DNA of 64,000 nucleotides from Apoda limacodes. Taxonomy: Eukaryota > Arthropoda > Insecta > Lepidoptera > Limacodidae. Shown piece after piece: positions 10,013-21,980 of this stretch (position 1 is its first letter; every line of letters begins with the position of its first letter). The stretch is from contig OX291562.1 in NCBI GenBank assembly GCA_946406115.1, positions 4,432,001-4,496,000 of the forward strand, read 5' to 3'. Position numbers and translations under genes: made by a program. The notes under the pieces are model-generated. The model was not told the origin of the DNA, made no database searches, and saw nothing but the letters and a program-made list of their open reading frames with translations.

Positions 10013-12195
10013 ATCCCGACTAAATATTTGTTCCGAAATACACTGCTTACGAGCGTAATATGTACTAGGAGCGCATAAGTTGCCTAGAATTTGTGTGCAC
10101 TTATGTATAGCACAAACTTTAGTGCTTAGTATTAAGATTTCCGTAGTAATGAATCCAGGGAAGCTGGTGAAAGCTAACGTTGACTGGAAGATTGCAGCTA
10201 AATAGGACTAAGTGGTTGACCTGTATGAACTAGGTCAAACATAGATTAACATATTATGTGTCCTGACATAACTATGATATTTTGAGATTCAGGATAAAAA
10301 TTTCAATGGATTTTATTTAGGATTTTAACATTTTCTACAAAAGCTACAATCCTTAGCTTTAGCTAGACTTTTATTATGCAGTGTCAATGGATTACGCAGA
10401 ATATTTGGCAATCATACTAATATTATCAACAGTATGTTTGTTGTTTTTATGCCACTATATAACTAGAAACTTTCAACACCTATCGATTTATAACTATCAC
10501 TATCACTATAGCATGCACGTTTTGTATTACCTTCTTTAACTATTAAATAGGTATAAATACTCTTCAAAGTCTTCAAAGTTAAGTTGATGTTTTGACAACT
10601 AAGCTTAAAAATGATTGTTGTGTTAATTCATGATTTTCAGATTAAATTCCATATGACAAAAAAAAAGTGGTTTATTTTTATACGAAAAGATGAGTTTTAT
10701 TTTTAAACTTGTTTCTTTTTAGGAAAGCAAACTGTTTGTTTGCCTTTGGTGTGTAACAAATTTGCGAGATTTTTTATTTCCGAAATAGACATGATTTTTT
10801 CTAGAAAGTGTTTACGGCTCTATATTATTCACGGTTAGTCTTTGTCGTTGCACTGTGGCGAAAATCAATAGAGCGGTGAACGACCGCGCTTCATCCAGGG
10901 TAGAAATAATACCAAGGGCAGCTCTTCAGATCATTGAAGTGTCGCTATTGAAACATTGATAAAATAGAGTGAATTTATGTCAGAATCTATCAAATATTCT
11001 AGACAAGGGTTCGTCATTTATTATTCAGTAAAAAATCATATATTCTTTTTCTAAAACAAAGTAGTAAGTGCCTATCTTGTTATCTTTAGCAATTTATATA
11101 GATTTCTTAACATATACATTTATTATAGATAAAATTCATTACGTACATTAAAATATGTAAGATTATAGATTAGATTATGATTCCGTTAATACAACCGTCA
11201 TAATTAATGGCTGGCTGGCTTAATGGCAATTAAGTTGAATATTGTAGTCAATTTGTTACCATCTGTTCTGATTGGTTTGTTTATTGGAAACTACTCGCGT
11301 TTTACTTGGGTTGAACCAGAAATAGAGCTATACGAAAGTGTTTTCTGGATTCAATAGTCTATTGGACAGCGACAGTTTAGGAGTCTAAAGACCAAAACCG
11401 CAATGTAAGTTCTTTGCCGAAACTCTATGTTTCTAACTGTTTGCCTTTTTAATAAGCTCGGTCAAGTATTAAAAGAACGAGAAAATTAGAGCCAAATAAC
11501 CAAAAAATTGAAATAGTTACTAAGTTAAAATTAATATGAAGGGACCGGTCACTTGGAAAATAACTAATACTGATAGGGACGAAAGGTTCTTGAGTGGTAA
11601 TTATGGTCTAGAAGATTGGAGGTCTATGTTTAAGTCTTCTTCTAGTTTTGCTGACGATGATGAGGCTTACGAACTATACAGCTTTTAATTTTTCATATAT
11701 ATATATAAATACCCTTGGAATTGTAAAAGTGTAAAAGATAGTGGTTGTTTATACAAACTCTTCGCCAATTCCTTGAGTTAGGTCCGTACCTACAAGATGA
11801 ACGGGATAAGGGAAATAGAGATTTGTATGATTTACTATTAAAACACTTCGTATTTCAGAAATAAATGTTCAAATAGATTAGTATAGCAAAGCACAGGTAT
11901 TTACAATAGCTACACAGTTTTTGTCGATTCCAAATTTAAGATAATACCATCTCATTTAATGAACAAAGTTTTACAAAAGTGTTCTTGTTGGTTATTTCAT
12001 TACTTTTAATAAAAGCAACTTATTTCGTTGGATTACTGCAAAAATATTGCTTTAGTTTTGGAAAGCAATTAAGACAATTTATCGCATAACGTCATAGCAT
12101 TTTAAGAAAATCGATAAAAAAATTACGAACTTAATTATCATTTCAGGAAAACGTCACGCAAACAATTTGTGGTATTTGTTAAATAACTATACTTT
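10013..12195. other. AT-rich intergenic stretch
   Basis: Holds a SINE tail fragment at about 10058-10110 and a short TA run at 11692-11708. No gene supported on either strand. Confidence 0.5.
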
Positions 12196-12495
12196 GTCAG
12201 CGGCTCCGGCTTCCTTAAATTCGGTTATCGGCGGGAAATTCCTTAATTATACCTACTAACGAAGTTTGCGATAGCAAGCTATAGCTGTAGCTATAGTTCG
12301 TTTAAGCTCGGTTATAGTTATTTCGGAGAGAACTTTTGGTTTTTTCATGATACAAAGTAGTGTATGTCTTATTCTATGACCTAACCTATATCTGTGCCAA
12401 GTTTTATCCCGATCCGTCCAGTAGTTGAAGCATATTTGAGTAACAAACAGCCATCCATTCATACATACTTTCACATTTATAATATATAGACTAGA
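12196..12495 (+). repeat. Lep-R dispersed repeat copy
   Basis: Starts CAGCGGCTCCGGCTTCC, contains TTATCGGCGGGAAATTCC, the self-complementary word ATAGCAAGCTATAGCTGTAG, and a tail TTGAGTAACAAACAGCC ... TTTATAATATATAGA. I call this family Lep-R; at least a dozen copies lie in the window. Probably the 3' part of a retroelement, but I see no coding part. Confidence 0.75.
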
Positions 12496-13436
12496 ATTTC
12501 AGTCGCTTTTATAACCAAAAAGACGATGTACTTAAAATAATAATATTAAATAATTGTCATTTGTTAATGGTTGCCTGTTGATGTGATCAGATGCAGGCGT
12601 CCTGGATTCCAATCACATCAGTACGTGGATGTTTTCCAGCATTTGCTGTTGTTGTTTTTGAACACCTTAGAAGTACTTAGCTTGGGACCAAATCAATATT
12701 TTTATATGTGCCGTTTTTAATATACAATTTTCATTAAAATTTTAACGACAGTGCTTCGATTTTGGACTTAACATACGTGTGTTTGCATTTAGTATATCAC
12801 TTATCTTTGAGCAAGTAGGCAATTCAAAAACATCCTCGTTATTTTATTCAAAACTCTTTCTTGACTTTTTAATGTGGTTTATCTGACGCGAAAGTTGTTG
12901 GTCTTCACGGAAGAAACGCGAATTTATGTCAGCTGTGCGTGTTTCCCGAAATTAATGTATTCAAGTGAGTCCATTTGTCTTCTGTATCTGTCACACGTCG
13001 GGCTTATTGCCCAAGTTCGCCTTTGTTCCGTGATAAATGACATATATTCCGAACACGAAATTATTAACGTTCGTATATTTTGACTTGTAAAATCCGCCGC
13101 CTTTCGTGTAGACTTGACGCATTCTTTGACTGTCGATTGGCTGCTGTTTTCTAAATAGAAAGATAAAACAAGTATAATTTTGTAAGAAATGTAGCAGTGG
13201 GATGGTACCATTTAGTTGGAGACTTTTTGGCCTGTGTGACATGTTCAAGAATATCTATTGATTTATTATTTTACACATCCTAGTAAGAAACTGAATATAA
13301 ATACTTTCGAAACATTTTGTACTTGTAATAACTGTTCATCCTTAAACATAATATGGTATGGTCAGTTTTAGGTTGTTCAAGAATAATTACCTCATTATTT
13401 CGTTCACTAACAGAACATAGTTACTCGATAAATAAG
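12496..13436. other. AT-rich stretch, nothing recognised
   Basis: Three overlapping short open frames between 12874 and 13248 are mutually antisense and carry no motif. I do not call them genes. Confidence 0.5.
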
Positions 13437-13653
13437 AATTAACTATATCATTTTTGTTCCCTTTTTCATAATCGACTAATACTTTTTTGGTTTTAATTTT
13501 TTTGTTAATAAATAACCTTTAATTATGAAGGTAACTTGTAACTAATAATTAACTATAGCATTTTTGTTCCCTTTTTCATAATCAACTAATACTTTTTTAG
13601 TTTTAATTTTTTTTGTTAATAAATAAATAACCTTAAATTATGTAGGTAACTTA
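13437..13653 (+). repeat. Tandem duplication, 2 x ~110 bp
   Basis: A segment starting AATTAACTATATCATTTTTG at 13437 is repeated from 13547 with a few substitutions and a 4-bp TAAA length change. It includes the CCCTTTTTCATAATC word twice. High similarity suggests a recent local duplication. Confidence 0.9.
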
Positions 13654-13738
13654 CTTTGTTAGATACAACAAAATAATGAATCGCGAAAAATATTCCATTA
13701 ATTTAGGTATGAAACTAAAATAAATACTGTATCATAAT

Positions 13739-13890
13739 ATCAGCTTATTTGGGTCCACTGCTGGAAATATGACTCTTCCAAGGCGTGTCATTTCTTCCAG
13801 CCTTCTGCATTTAGCCACCCTTTTGAGGTCGTCGGTCCATCGTGCTGTGTCATACACTTCGCCTTCCTAAATGCGTTCTCCGCTGTAATA
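13739..13890 (-). pseudogene. RTE-like LINE fragment (LINE-C), C-terminal end
   Basis: The minus strand matches the C-terminal coding end of LINE-C as seen at 15748-16165 (RWTDDL-type region and the GTGGACC-AGCTGAT 3' motif). Very degraded, several stops. 3' end on the left. Confidence 0.6.
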
Positions 13891-14989
13891 AATACTTAAA
13901 ACTTAAAAAAACAACTATGCTTATATAGCTTTTGTTACCCTCTACGAGGAACCCGGATGGAACTTTTAATTTTTCCGTAGACCGCAGCTTTCAGAGTCAA
14001 TGACCTGTAGTTTCTAATAAAGGGATAAAAGCTTTATGTAGACATCAAAAAGTGATTCGAATCTATATACTTCTCTCCGTAAAGAATAGATAAACCAATT
14101 CAAGCATCAGTGAACACAAATAGAAAGCATTTGGCGGAATTCAAAGCTCTACTTTATACAACTGGGTCAATAAAGGCTCGTATTGTATTGACTTGTTTCA
14201 ACATTAAAGCAAATATAAATTATTACACAATTTTTCTTGCGGCTTCGCCTACGTAAAATTAGGTGATCGCAAGGGTATTCCTTTGGGAAGTCCTTGATTA
14301 ACCGGAATTCACCAGCTACTCCTTTGCGAAAAAACACAACACTCTATTGCAGCTTCATTCCTAGAAACTAAAGAATTAAAATTAACTTTTAAACTTCTTA
14401 AAACTTTTATTACAAAACAAAACCCTCTATTACACCGTTCATTCTTAAAAACTTCAGACTAAAAATTAACTTATTACTGTCTTATTAGCTTATTTGTTTA
14501 AGAAAATATTCGTACCAATTTTAAAGCGATTATCTTAGATAGTTTTTGAACTATTCAACATTTTATGCGGACCAAAGGTCCCTATTTTGATCAATATATA
14601 GTGCGTTTTTTTTTAAATTTCTGAGTGCAATTCCAAAGGTTGCAACCCTAAAAATGTCATGTCTCTTTTACCTCTGATTTAGGCTGTGCGTTGATTGTCA
14701 ATCAGTTAGTCAGTCAATCAGCGACTCGACGGTTTTATTTGGATGAAAATAAAAGCAAACTTTTCAGGTTCATTAAAACATTTTGTCTTTTTGTTAAATA
14801 TCAGCCTTTGGTTTTTCAATCTTCATATTATTAGTATGTTATGAGATGGCTGAAAATAAAATTACATTGTTTTAGTTATGACCATTAAACTAGAATAAAA
14901 ATTTAAAATAAATTGGCAATATTTTAAGAATGTGTGTGTGTCTATATACATGTTCGTGATCTTTTTGTGTACTTGATTATTTTTCAGCA
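13891..14989. other. AT-rich stretch with a Lep-R 5' fragment
   Basis: A Lep-R piece (CTTGCGGCTTCGCCTACG) lies at about 14233-14310. The rest shows no gene. Confidence 0.5.
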
Positions 14990-15360
14990 CTAATTTTATC
15001 GACCACTTAAACCCATATTCTTAGTCGTTTCCTCGAAACTCACTCTACTCAAACTCGGCTAAGGATGCCTCAAGGTCGACCTCGAAAATTCCTCCAAACT
15101 GATATTTTTACTACCATATTCTATCTATGTAGTTTCCTCGAAATTTCCTCCACTCGGCTCAACCTTTCACAACACAATTCGTAAAAAAAAATTTTTTAGG
15201 GTTAGTGATCCCACTCTAAGCCCCACTGACTCTTGGTCACACTCAGTCATGACGCTTGGTCCCACCGTCTTTGTGCCACTATTACTAATGGTCTCATTAA
15301 TCCATAAAACTTGAACTCGTGGTTCCACTGCCTAAACTTGGCCTAGTGGTCCCACTATAT
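14990..15360. repeat. Pyrimidine-rich degenerate repeats
   Basis: The first half repeats 'GTTTCCTCGAAA' and 'CACTC.GCT' words. The second half repeats 'GGTCCCAC' variants at irregular 25-45 bp steps. Strong strand asymmetry. Looks like an old decayed tandem array. Confidence 0.45.
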
Positions 15361-15747
15361 TCATCGTTTACACACAAGTAGTAGTTCATAATTCATAATT
15401 AGAATAATAAACCAAATCAAAAAAGTGTGTAGTTTTTTTATCTTTATTTTTAAATGACATAACAACAGCTTTTCGCATAAACTTTTGGCGATGACATAAT
15501 TAAGATTTATAGTGACGATTATTTTAATTGAAATAGATCTCATTTTGTATTAGTGTGTACTTATTGTTTATTATGCACAACAAGGCCTGTTGACGCACGT
15601 ACGTAGTCCGATCGATAGCTTGTTTATCTAAGCTTCATAGAGCTTTATTCTCTAGTCAACGGACGTTCTACGACGTAACGTAGAAGTACTACCTTCTCTA
15701 TACAATGTGCTTATTTTTAAACAATAACATCTTTTTTTTTATATACA
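15361..15747. other. AT-rich spacer
   Basis: Nothing recognised apart from a T run at 15732-15740. Confidence 0.5.
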
Positions 15748-16165
15748 GTCAGTGTGTGTTGCCAGTGATGACTTATGGCACAGACACCTGATCTCTAACA
15801 GTTGGCCTTTTAAATAATCTCAGAGTCACTTAGTGAGCTATGAAAATACCTATACTTGGTGTTTCTTTTAGGGATTAATTCCGAAACAAGGAAATTCGCC
15901 AAATAACTAAAGCTACCGACATAGCTAAAACAGTCAGCAAGCTGAAGTGGTAATGGGCAGGCCACATCGCTCGCCGAACCGATAACCGATGGAAAGGTTG
16001 TCGAGTGGTGACCACGGATCGGAAGACGCAGCGTATGACTGGCTTCTACGAGATGAACAAACGACCTGGTTAGAGCAACAGGAAGCCGATGGGCGCAGGC
16101 CGCTTAGGACCAGCCGTTGTGGAGACAAAGAGGGGAGGCCATAGCTTAGCAATGATATCGGTTTC
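15748..16165 (+). pseudogene. RTE-like LINE fragment (LINE-C), RT C-terminus
   Basis: Conceptual translation with frame jumps gives QCVLPVMTYGTDTWSLT, then ILGVSLRD and NKEIRQITKATDIAKTVSKLKW, then WAGHIARRTDNRW. This is the well-known C-terminal signature of insect RTE-type endonuclease/reverse transcriptases (..WAGHIARR.D.RW...VLEWRPR.G.R..GRP..RW.DD). The polymerase core is absent and at least two stops interrupt the frame. An antisense open frame at 15934-16167 is a shadow. Confidence 0.75.
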
Positions 16166-17424
16166 ATGCAAGTGAAGTGTGTTATAAACTGTTAGGTACA
16201 TAAACGCCAACTTCAAACTGTAATTCAGATCAGATTTTTGAAACTAAATTATTATTTTTACATTTTTAGTGAATATTTTTGAAGCCAGTTTTTTTTTATT
16301 TAAAAGTTTTTTTTTTAACTTTTAGTGACAAATTGCTTTTTTTTCTCCTACCCTAAAAACATCGATACTCATATCAAAATTTTATACAATCATCAACATA
16401 AAAGGCGTTTCACCAGTTTCAAATGAACACCAATTATTTATTTTCACCAAGTTTAAAATTCACTACTTTTTTATTGTATTTCTTTTTTAAAGTGTGCAAT
16501 CAAGAAAATTCATTCATTCATTCATGCATTGATAAAGGACTATCTCGGAGGTGTACCCTTTTAAATAAAAAAAGGATTTTGCAAATCCGTCTATATACGA
16601 CGGAGTTATGCCCGATCATACATGAAAAAATAAAATTTACATTCGAATATAATAAAAACCTCGTCCTTTTTTAAAGTAACCGACAAAAATAGAAAAAAAT
16701 ATAGAAAATACAATTTGCAATGTAGAATGCACTACATAGCGTATTTATTTATTTATACTATAGCGTATTTTATATTCTGCTTCCATCATAGACACAGGCA
16801 CAACACACATAAATACACACACTTATTCGTAAATTTAATAAAGACCGTAAAAATTCAGAGCTATTAATCTATATGAGAAAATTTACGGCATATCTTAATG
16901 TTGCGTACATACAATATATAAAGTAACTAAAGTCGTAGACGCTTTGGTAACGAACGTGTAATGAGTTTAGTGAAGCAGCAAAGTCAAGATGAGTCTAACC
17001 TATCCAACTTTGATTTATGAGGGTAATTTTCAAAGTTGGATATAAGTTGAAACGCGTTACATCATTTAGGATTCTGGGAGGATAATTGTGGAAAACGTAA
17101 AATTTACATAAATGGTAGAATCTGCACGTTTATTTGTCAAAGCTACATGTATCGTATAAGCCGTAGCTATTTGAAATTTTTAGCAGTTACTTAATTTATT
17201 TCCAGCGTAGGTTCTTTTTTACTAAATAAAGTGTATGGGCCCAGCGGCTGCCACAAGAAAAGCTTACATTTTTTGAAAGGATGAAATTAAGAGAAAGGTT
17301 TCAACATGATCATAAGGTTTATTATACGAAAATGATTAGAGTTTACATGCAGTAGAACGCAAGATGATGCTGTCCAAATCACACCTTTAAAGCTACAAAA
17401 ATGCTTATTAAAGGTAGTTTCCAT
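16166..17424. other. AT-rich stretch, nothing recognised
   Basis: Several T-rich and A-rich runs. An 83-codon plus-strand frame at 16423-16674 has no motif. A short direct repeat TAGCGTATTT lies near 16738 and 16762. Confidence 0.5.
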
Positions 17425-17585
17425 ACAAATTCAAATTCAAACTTTTTTATTGAAATAGGCTTGTAAACAGTACTTTTGAATCGTCAGTTTAATTATTAAT
17501 TTAAAAATTACCACCGGTTCGGAATGATTTACTACCGAGAAGAACCGGCAAGAAACTCAGCAGTTTATCTTACAGATATATAACC
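17425..17585 (-). repeat. Dispersed repeat G (LINE-type 3' tail), uninterrupted copy
   Basis: The plus strand begins with AAATTCAAATTCAAA and continues ACTTTTTTATTGAAATAGGC to GGTTCGGAATGATTTACTAC and GAAGAACCGGCAAGAAACTC. Read on the minus strand the ATTTGAATTTG end looks like a retroelement 3' terminus. It serves as the empty-site reference for the copy at 62.0-62.5 kb. Confidence 0.75.
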
Positions 17586-18033
17586 CTTTCATATCGCCCA
17601 CTTCTAACTGCCATTACTTATATTTGTGCTGTCCAACGTACGCGTCAATGTGTTCGTCTTCAAATATTATTTTAAAATAAGTCTTTAATAGTCGTAAAAG
17701 GAATGGCGTTGTGGATTAGGAATAGTGAAACTGTAAAAAGTTCAAAAACTCGTGATAAAACGAAGAAGAAATTTCTATCTACACGTTGTTTAACTGCGCG
17801 TTCAGATAATAATTAGTTGGCTATCTAAAACTTCAAGGTAAGTTTTAAAGCCATTTGCAGAAACAAATAGTGAAAGACCAAATTAATTAGTTTACTTTGA
17901 GTTTTTTTTTTATTAGTCATGGAATATTGTTTGAGCAATTGCAACTAAGACATTATTATAATGTGGCAAGAAAACAAATCATAATTTCTTGATCAATGTG
18001 CGACATATTTGCACATTTAAATTAAATTATCCC
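17586..18033. other. AT-rich spacer
   Basis: No gene or clear repeat seen. Confidence 0.5.
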
Positions 18034-18290
18034 GGCGTATATCGCGTGTGATACCTAGTTACATTTTGTCATAAAATAAATACAAGCTTTGGAATGTTTT
18101 TGACGTACCGATATTGTGTGTGTTAACCTAATTTTTTTTTAATAAATAAATTCAGTCATTGCAATATCCTGACGTACATCTTGGGTGGATCCCTAAATTT
18201 TGTCATAAATAGATACCATCACTTCAATATCCAGACTTACCTATATTGTGTTGGATACCTACATTTTGTCATCAAATAAATTACAAACAC
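18034..18290 (+). repeat. Degenerate ~66-bp tandem repeat, 4 units
   Basis: Units start near 18034, 18103, 18170 and 18233. Each carries GACGTAC..ATATTGTGTTGG-like and TACATTTTGTCATAAATAAA-like words. It abuts the 5S-like dispersed repeat on its right. Confidence 0.7.
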
Positions 18291-18737
18291 AAACGACAAC
18301 AAAGTGTGTAGCTAAGCGGTCACCCATCCAATTACTGACCGCGCCCGACTTTTTCTCTTAATAACGCAGACTGTTTTCGCTACAAAGCGCTTCATGCTAA
18401 CTAAAATGGTGATCGCTCGGGCCCGTCTCACATGTGGCAGGTTTTTGTTATTTGTTATTATATTTTAGATATCACTCTATAATCGCGGCAAGTTTGAAGC
18501 TTGTATATGTATGTATTATTGTATTTATGATAGAGCAAAAACAAAGGAAATGAGTTTTTTGGTTGAAGAACCCCCTTAAATTTTCAATTGTTGAATATTT
18601 TTTTTTTGTTACGTAATCCGCTATTTTTTAACATATTCCGCGAAAATGTCAAGCTCCTAGCTACTTCAGTCTAAAAGGCTTTTTAAAGGTTAGCCGGAAT
18701 AGGGCTCCGTTGGCACCCTTTGGGCACGGAACCCTAA
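18291..18737 (+). repeat. Dispersed repeat with antisense 5S-rRNA-like segment
   Basis: Ends with CACCCTTTGGGCACGGAACC, the tail of the GGTTCCGTA family. Its left part, 18316-18356, read on the minus strand gives AGTCGGGCGCGGTCAGTA and GGATGGGTGACCGCTTA, the 3' half of the conserved 5S rRNA internal promoter region. Only about 40 nt of 5S-like sequence is present, so it is not a 5S gene. Confidence 0.7.
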
Positions 18738-19164
18738 AATTGAAAGGCAATTTAAATTGATTTTCATCAAGTTAGTTATAGTACAATGTATCAAAATATA
18801 CTTTACTTTAAAAGTAATTTTTCTGATGACATCGCAGGTTCATATATTAGAATTTATTACTTTAGGGAACATCTGATGTCAATCCAAATCGACAGCTTGA
18901 CAGTGCGTGGGAAATTGAAGAAAAGTAATGTTACGTAGATACGGTAATGGATAGAAACTTGGTACTATAACGATATGTGTGTTAATACACTAAAAAACCG
19001 TGAGCATCTCAATATATATGAAGATATATATATGTATATATGGGATGTAATTTGTTTGTTATAAGTTTTATCACAATAACGTCTTGCAATTATTTTTGGC
19101 TTGAAACGAATTAGCGTTTTTACCATTATATTATTGTCAGTTGGTCGCTAAATGTATAAGCCAG
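18738..19164. other. AT-rich spacer
   Basis: A short ATATAT-rich patch at 19010-19045. No gene supported. Confidence 0.5.
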
Positions 19165-19310
19165 AGAATCACAAGAAGTGGGATGGGCGAAGTTTTATAA
19201 CCAGCAGTGGACCAGAATAAGCTTTTTGTATGCCTCACACAGAGACACAGGCCTCCCCTTGAAGAAAGAGGTTTAGGCCATAGTCCACCACCCAGAGACA
19301 GATCCACAAT
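19165..19310. repeat. LINE-C 3' tail (plus) joined to a SINE tail (minus)
   Basis: About 19180-19225 resembles the 'CCAGCAGTGGAC' end of LINE-C on the plus strand. 19226-19310 read on the minus strand gives GGTGGACTATGGCCTAAACC, a common lepidopteran SINE tail. Confidence 0.5.
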
Positions 19311-19318
19311 ATACTTAC

Positions 19319-19565
19319 ACTAGCTTTTGCCCGCGGTTCTCTCCGCCCTAAATTAGGTTATCGGTGTAGGATTTCAACGGCAACTCCTCAATTATAGAAA
19401 AAAATCGCCTCACACTTGACGTTTTTAAGTAGACTTTGTCCTTTCTCGGGACTCTCTCCATGCCAAATTTCATCAAAATCGGTACAACGGTTTAAGCTTG
19501 AAGAGGTAACAGACAGAAAGACAGACAGAGTTACTTTGGCATTTATAATATTATAAAGCATGGAT
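19319..19565 (+). repeat. Lep-R dispersed repeat copy
   Basis: TAGCTTTTGCCCGCGGTTCT at the left, then the ATCGGTGTAGGATTTC word. The middle CCCGCGGGAA part is deleted. The tail is GGTAACAGACAGAAAGACAG ... TTTATAATATTATAA. Confidence 0.75.
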
Positions 19566-20159
19566 TTAGAACATCCTGTTTTTATAGTTTAATCAGATTC
19601 AAACGGAAAGACTAAATAAAATAATAATTAGTTTATGAAATTTCTTCATTATATTTCTACATCAACCTTATGAAGAGTTTTATGAGCTATGGTAAAAATT
19701 TCTTAAGGCAAAATGAGTTTGTAAAAGCTCATAGAAGCAAGGAACCAGACTTTTACTGCTTTGTTATTTAAATTTTTAAAGTATCTCGTATCGCTTGTAA
19801 ACTCACTGTGGAGTTAAACGCAATAAAAAAATACACAATATTACATCCATTTCAAGAACATGTTTGCTTTTAAAATAATAACGTTTATAATATACTAAAA
19901 ATAATATTTTTATTCTCCCGTGCTTAAATTTGGAAATAACATCTGTGGTCTTGTATAAAGTATGTATGTACTGAGGGTTAAGTGCGGATTTAAACAATGG
20001 AGACGTGTTTTTGCTTGTTTATTTTTTAAATTTAGTCTAGTAGGATTTGACGACAAATTTTAGCAGCGTTATGAAGAATTATGGATTGAAGACTAATAGA
20101 GGGTAAATTAGAACAAATACTTTTGGCGAAATTATTCAGTACTCGTTGCGACTTTTAAA
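19566..20159. other. AT-rich spacer
   Basis: Nothing recognised. Confidence 0.5.
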
Positions 20160-20745
20160 AAAACCGGCCAAGTGCGAGTTGGATTCGCGCACCGAGGGTT
20201 CCGTACTTACCACCATTTACGTAATTTACAAACACAAACAAAAAAAAACTATGCCACTAAGCGTTTACCCATTCAAGTACTGACCAAGCCCGACGTTGCT
20301 TAACTTTGAATATAGTTACCAACAAACAAGTGTGTTACTGTTTATCTTAATGATAATCTAGATGGCACTGTACCGGTAATTTAAAATAGTAATTGCTTGG
20401 ACACGTCTCACACTTGGTCGATTTTTATTATTTTTTGTTATACTTTAGAGTTCACACTAGTTTTCACTGCAAGTTTGAAGTTTGTATGTCTTTCTATTTT
20501 TACGATAGAGCTAAAACGACGAAAATGTGCTTCTTATACAACCCCCCTTAAATTTTAACTTCTTATTATTTGTTAGATCATTCTCTATTATAACACATAT
20601 TCTGTGAAAAATTTAGAAGCCTCTACCTATTTCGGTCTAAAAGATAGAGCCTCTTAATGGTTGAACAGACGGACAGACAGACAGACAGCGTAGTCTTAGT
20701 AATAGTGCTCTGTTGGCACCCTCTGGATACGGAACCTTAAAAAGG
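20160..20745 (+). repeat. GGTTCCGTA dispersed repeat with antisense 5S-like segment
   Basis: Complete copy. Head GGCCAAGTGCGAGTTGG and GGGTTCCGTAC; then 20256-20312, which on the minus strand reads GTTAAGCAACGTCGGGC and GTCAGTACTTGAATGGGT and so matches about 55 nt of the 5S rRNA internal control region; then the body, a (GACA)n run at 20670-20690 and the tail GGATACGGAACCTTAAAAA. Head and tail words are inverse to one another. Confidence 0.8.
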
Positions 20746-21479
20746 TTCGACACGCTTCCGCTAGATGGCTCTTACTTAAAAATAGATCGCGCTTTGTATT
20801 AGTTCATGTAGACCAGGTACTAAATTTTCATATTTATCAATCAAATCTATCTGAATTACAGTTTGAAGTTGGTTTCTATACATAACAGTTTATAGCACAC
20901 TTCACTTTCATGAAACCAACTTCGAACTGGAATTCAGATCAAATTTTTGGAAATAAGTAATAATTTTCCCTTCGGCCTTTACCTTTTTAGTGCATCTTTT
21001 TGAAGCTAATTGTTTATTTTTGGTAAAAAGTTTTTTTTTTTAATCGATTTCATTGTTCTATTGCAAGTTTTAGACAAAAAAAAATTACATGCCTTTACAC
21101 AGACAGTTACAATACGAATAAACAATTCGTCTCTAGCCAGTTATACGAACGGGAATTGTTCTGTTTGTTTAGTGTAGGATTTTACTAGTGCCTCTCCTAT
21201 TCCAGAATAGTTCTTGTGTATTTATTAGCAATCCAGAATTAATATCCTTATTTTGGATGAAATTTAAACCTTTCTTAGAACTGTGCATTAATACTTTCAG
21301 TGAGGAAAACCAGACCTTCAGGTTATGCGTCAAACTTCCATACTCAATCACTTATATATCCAGATATGTAAGTGTTTTGGCATGCGCAAGGAACTTCGTG
21401 ACTACGACTTCTGTGTTATACTACTTTCTTTAATCGTTTCAAACGTATATAGCGCTAAACTTTGCTAAATTTTTAGGTA
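20746..21479. other. AT-rich spacer
   Basis: Two antisense 60-80 codon frames at 21169-21433 overlap each other and show no motif. No gene called. Confidence 0.5.
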
Positions 21480-21980
21480 CCTGTTCTATGTCTAGTTCGT
21501 TGGTGTAGATTTGCTTCGCATCTTAGGGGGTACAGGTTCGAGCCCTGGCGTGCACTAATGAATGTTCAGTTATCGGCGTAGAATTCCTTTATGAACTTCT
21601 TAATCATAATAACGAAGTTTGCTTTAGCTGTAGTTATAATTCGTTGAGGCTCGCTTAAAGTTATTCCCGCGGGAACTTTTGAATTTTTCGGGTTAATCCA
21701 GGGTGCTCTCGTAGCTCTACCTCCAAATAAAATTATATCAAATTTGCTCCAGCCGTCTGAGCGTGAAGAAGTAACAAACATATAAACTCACTCATAAACT
21801 TTCTCCATTATAATATTAATGTGAATCACTCCACTGTTTTTTCAGTGAAGGAAAACATCCTAAGGAAACCTGCATACGTCAAAAAAAGCGGCCGCGAGAT
21901 GGATTATCGCCCAAATTGCTCTCGGTGAAGTAGGCCGTGCCCCAACAATGGGGATGTATGACGCTGGTAACGATGCTGTG
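21480..21980 (+). mobile_element. tRNA-derived SINE interrupted by a Lep-R copy
   Basis: 21490-21562 contains an A box-like TTCGTTGGTGTAGATT and a perfect B box GGTTCGAGCCC. The SINE body resumes near 21825 (CAGTGAAGGAAAACATCC, GGAAACCTGCATACG) and ends GTAGGCCGTGCCC ... GATGTATGACGCTGG. Between 21566 and 21820 sits a Lep-R copy (ATCGGCGTAGAATTCC, TTATTCCCGCGGGAACTT, ATAATATTAATG). The Lep-R insertion is therefore younger than the SINE. Confidence 0.7.

Noticed and set aside
15934..16167. 77-codon minus-strand frame
   Set aside because: Antisense shadow of the RTE-like LINE C-terminus.
18316..18356. 5S rRNA gene
   Set aside because: Only about 40 nt match and they are embedded in a dispersed repeat.
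21490..21562. Possible tRNA gene with A and B boxes
   Set aside because: Arms do not pair as a cloverleaf, and the sequence continues into a SINE body found elsewhere.
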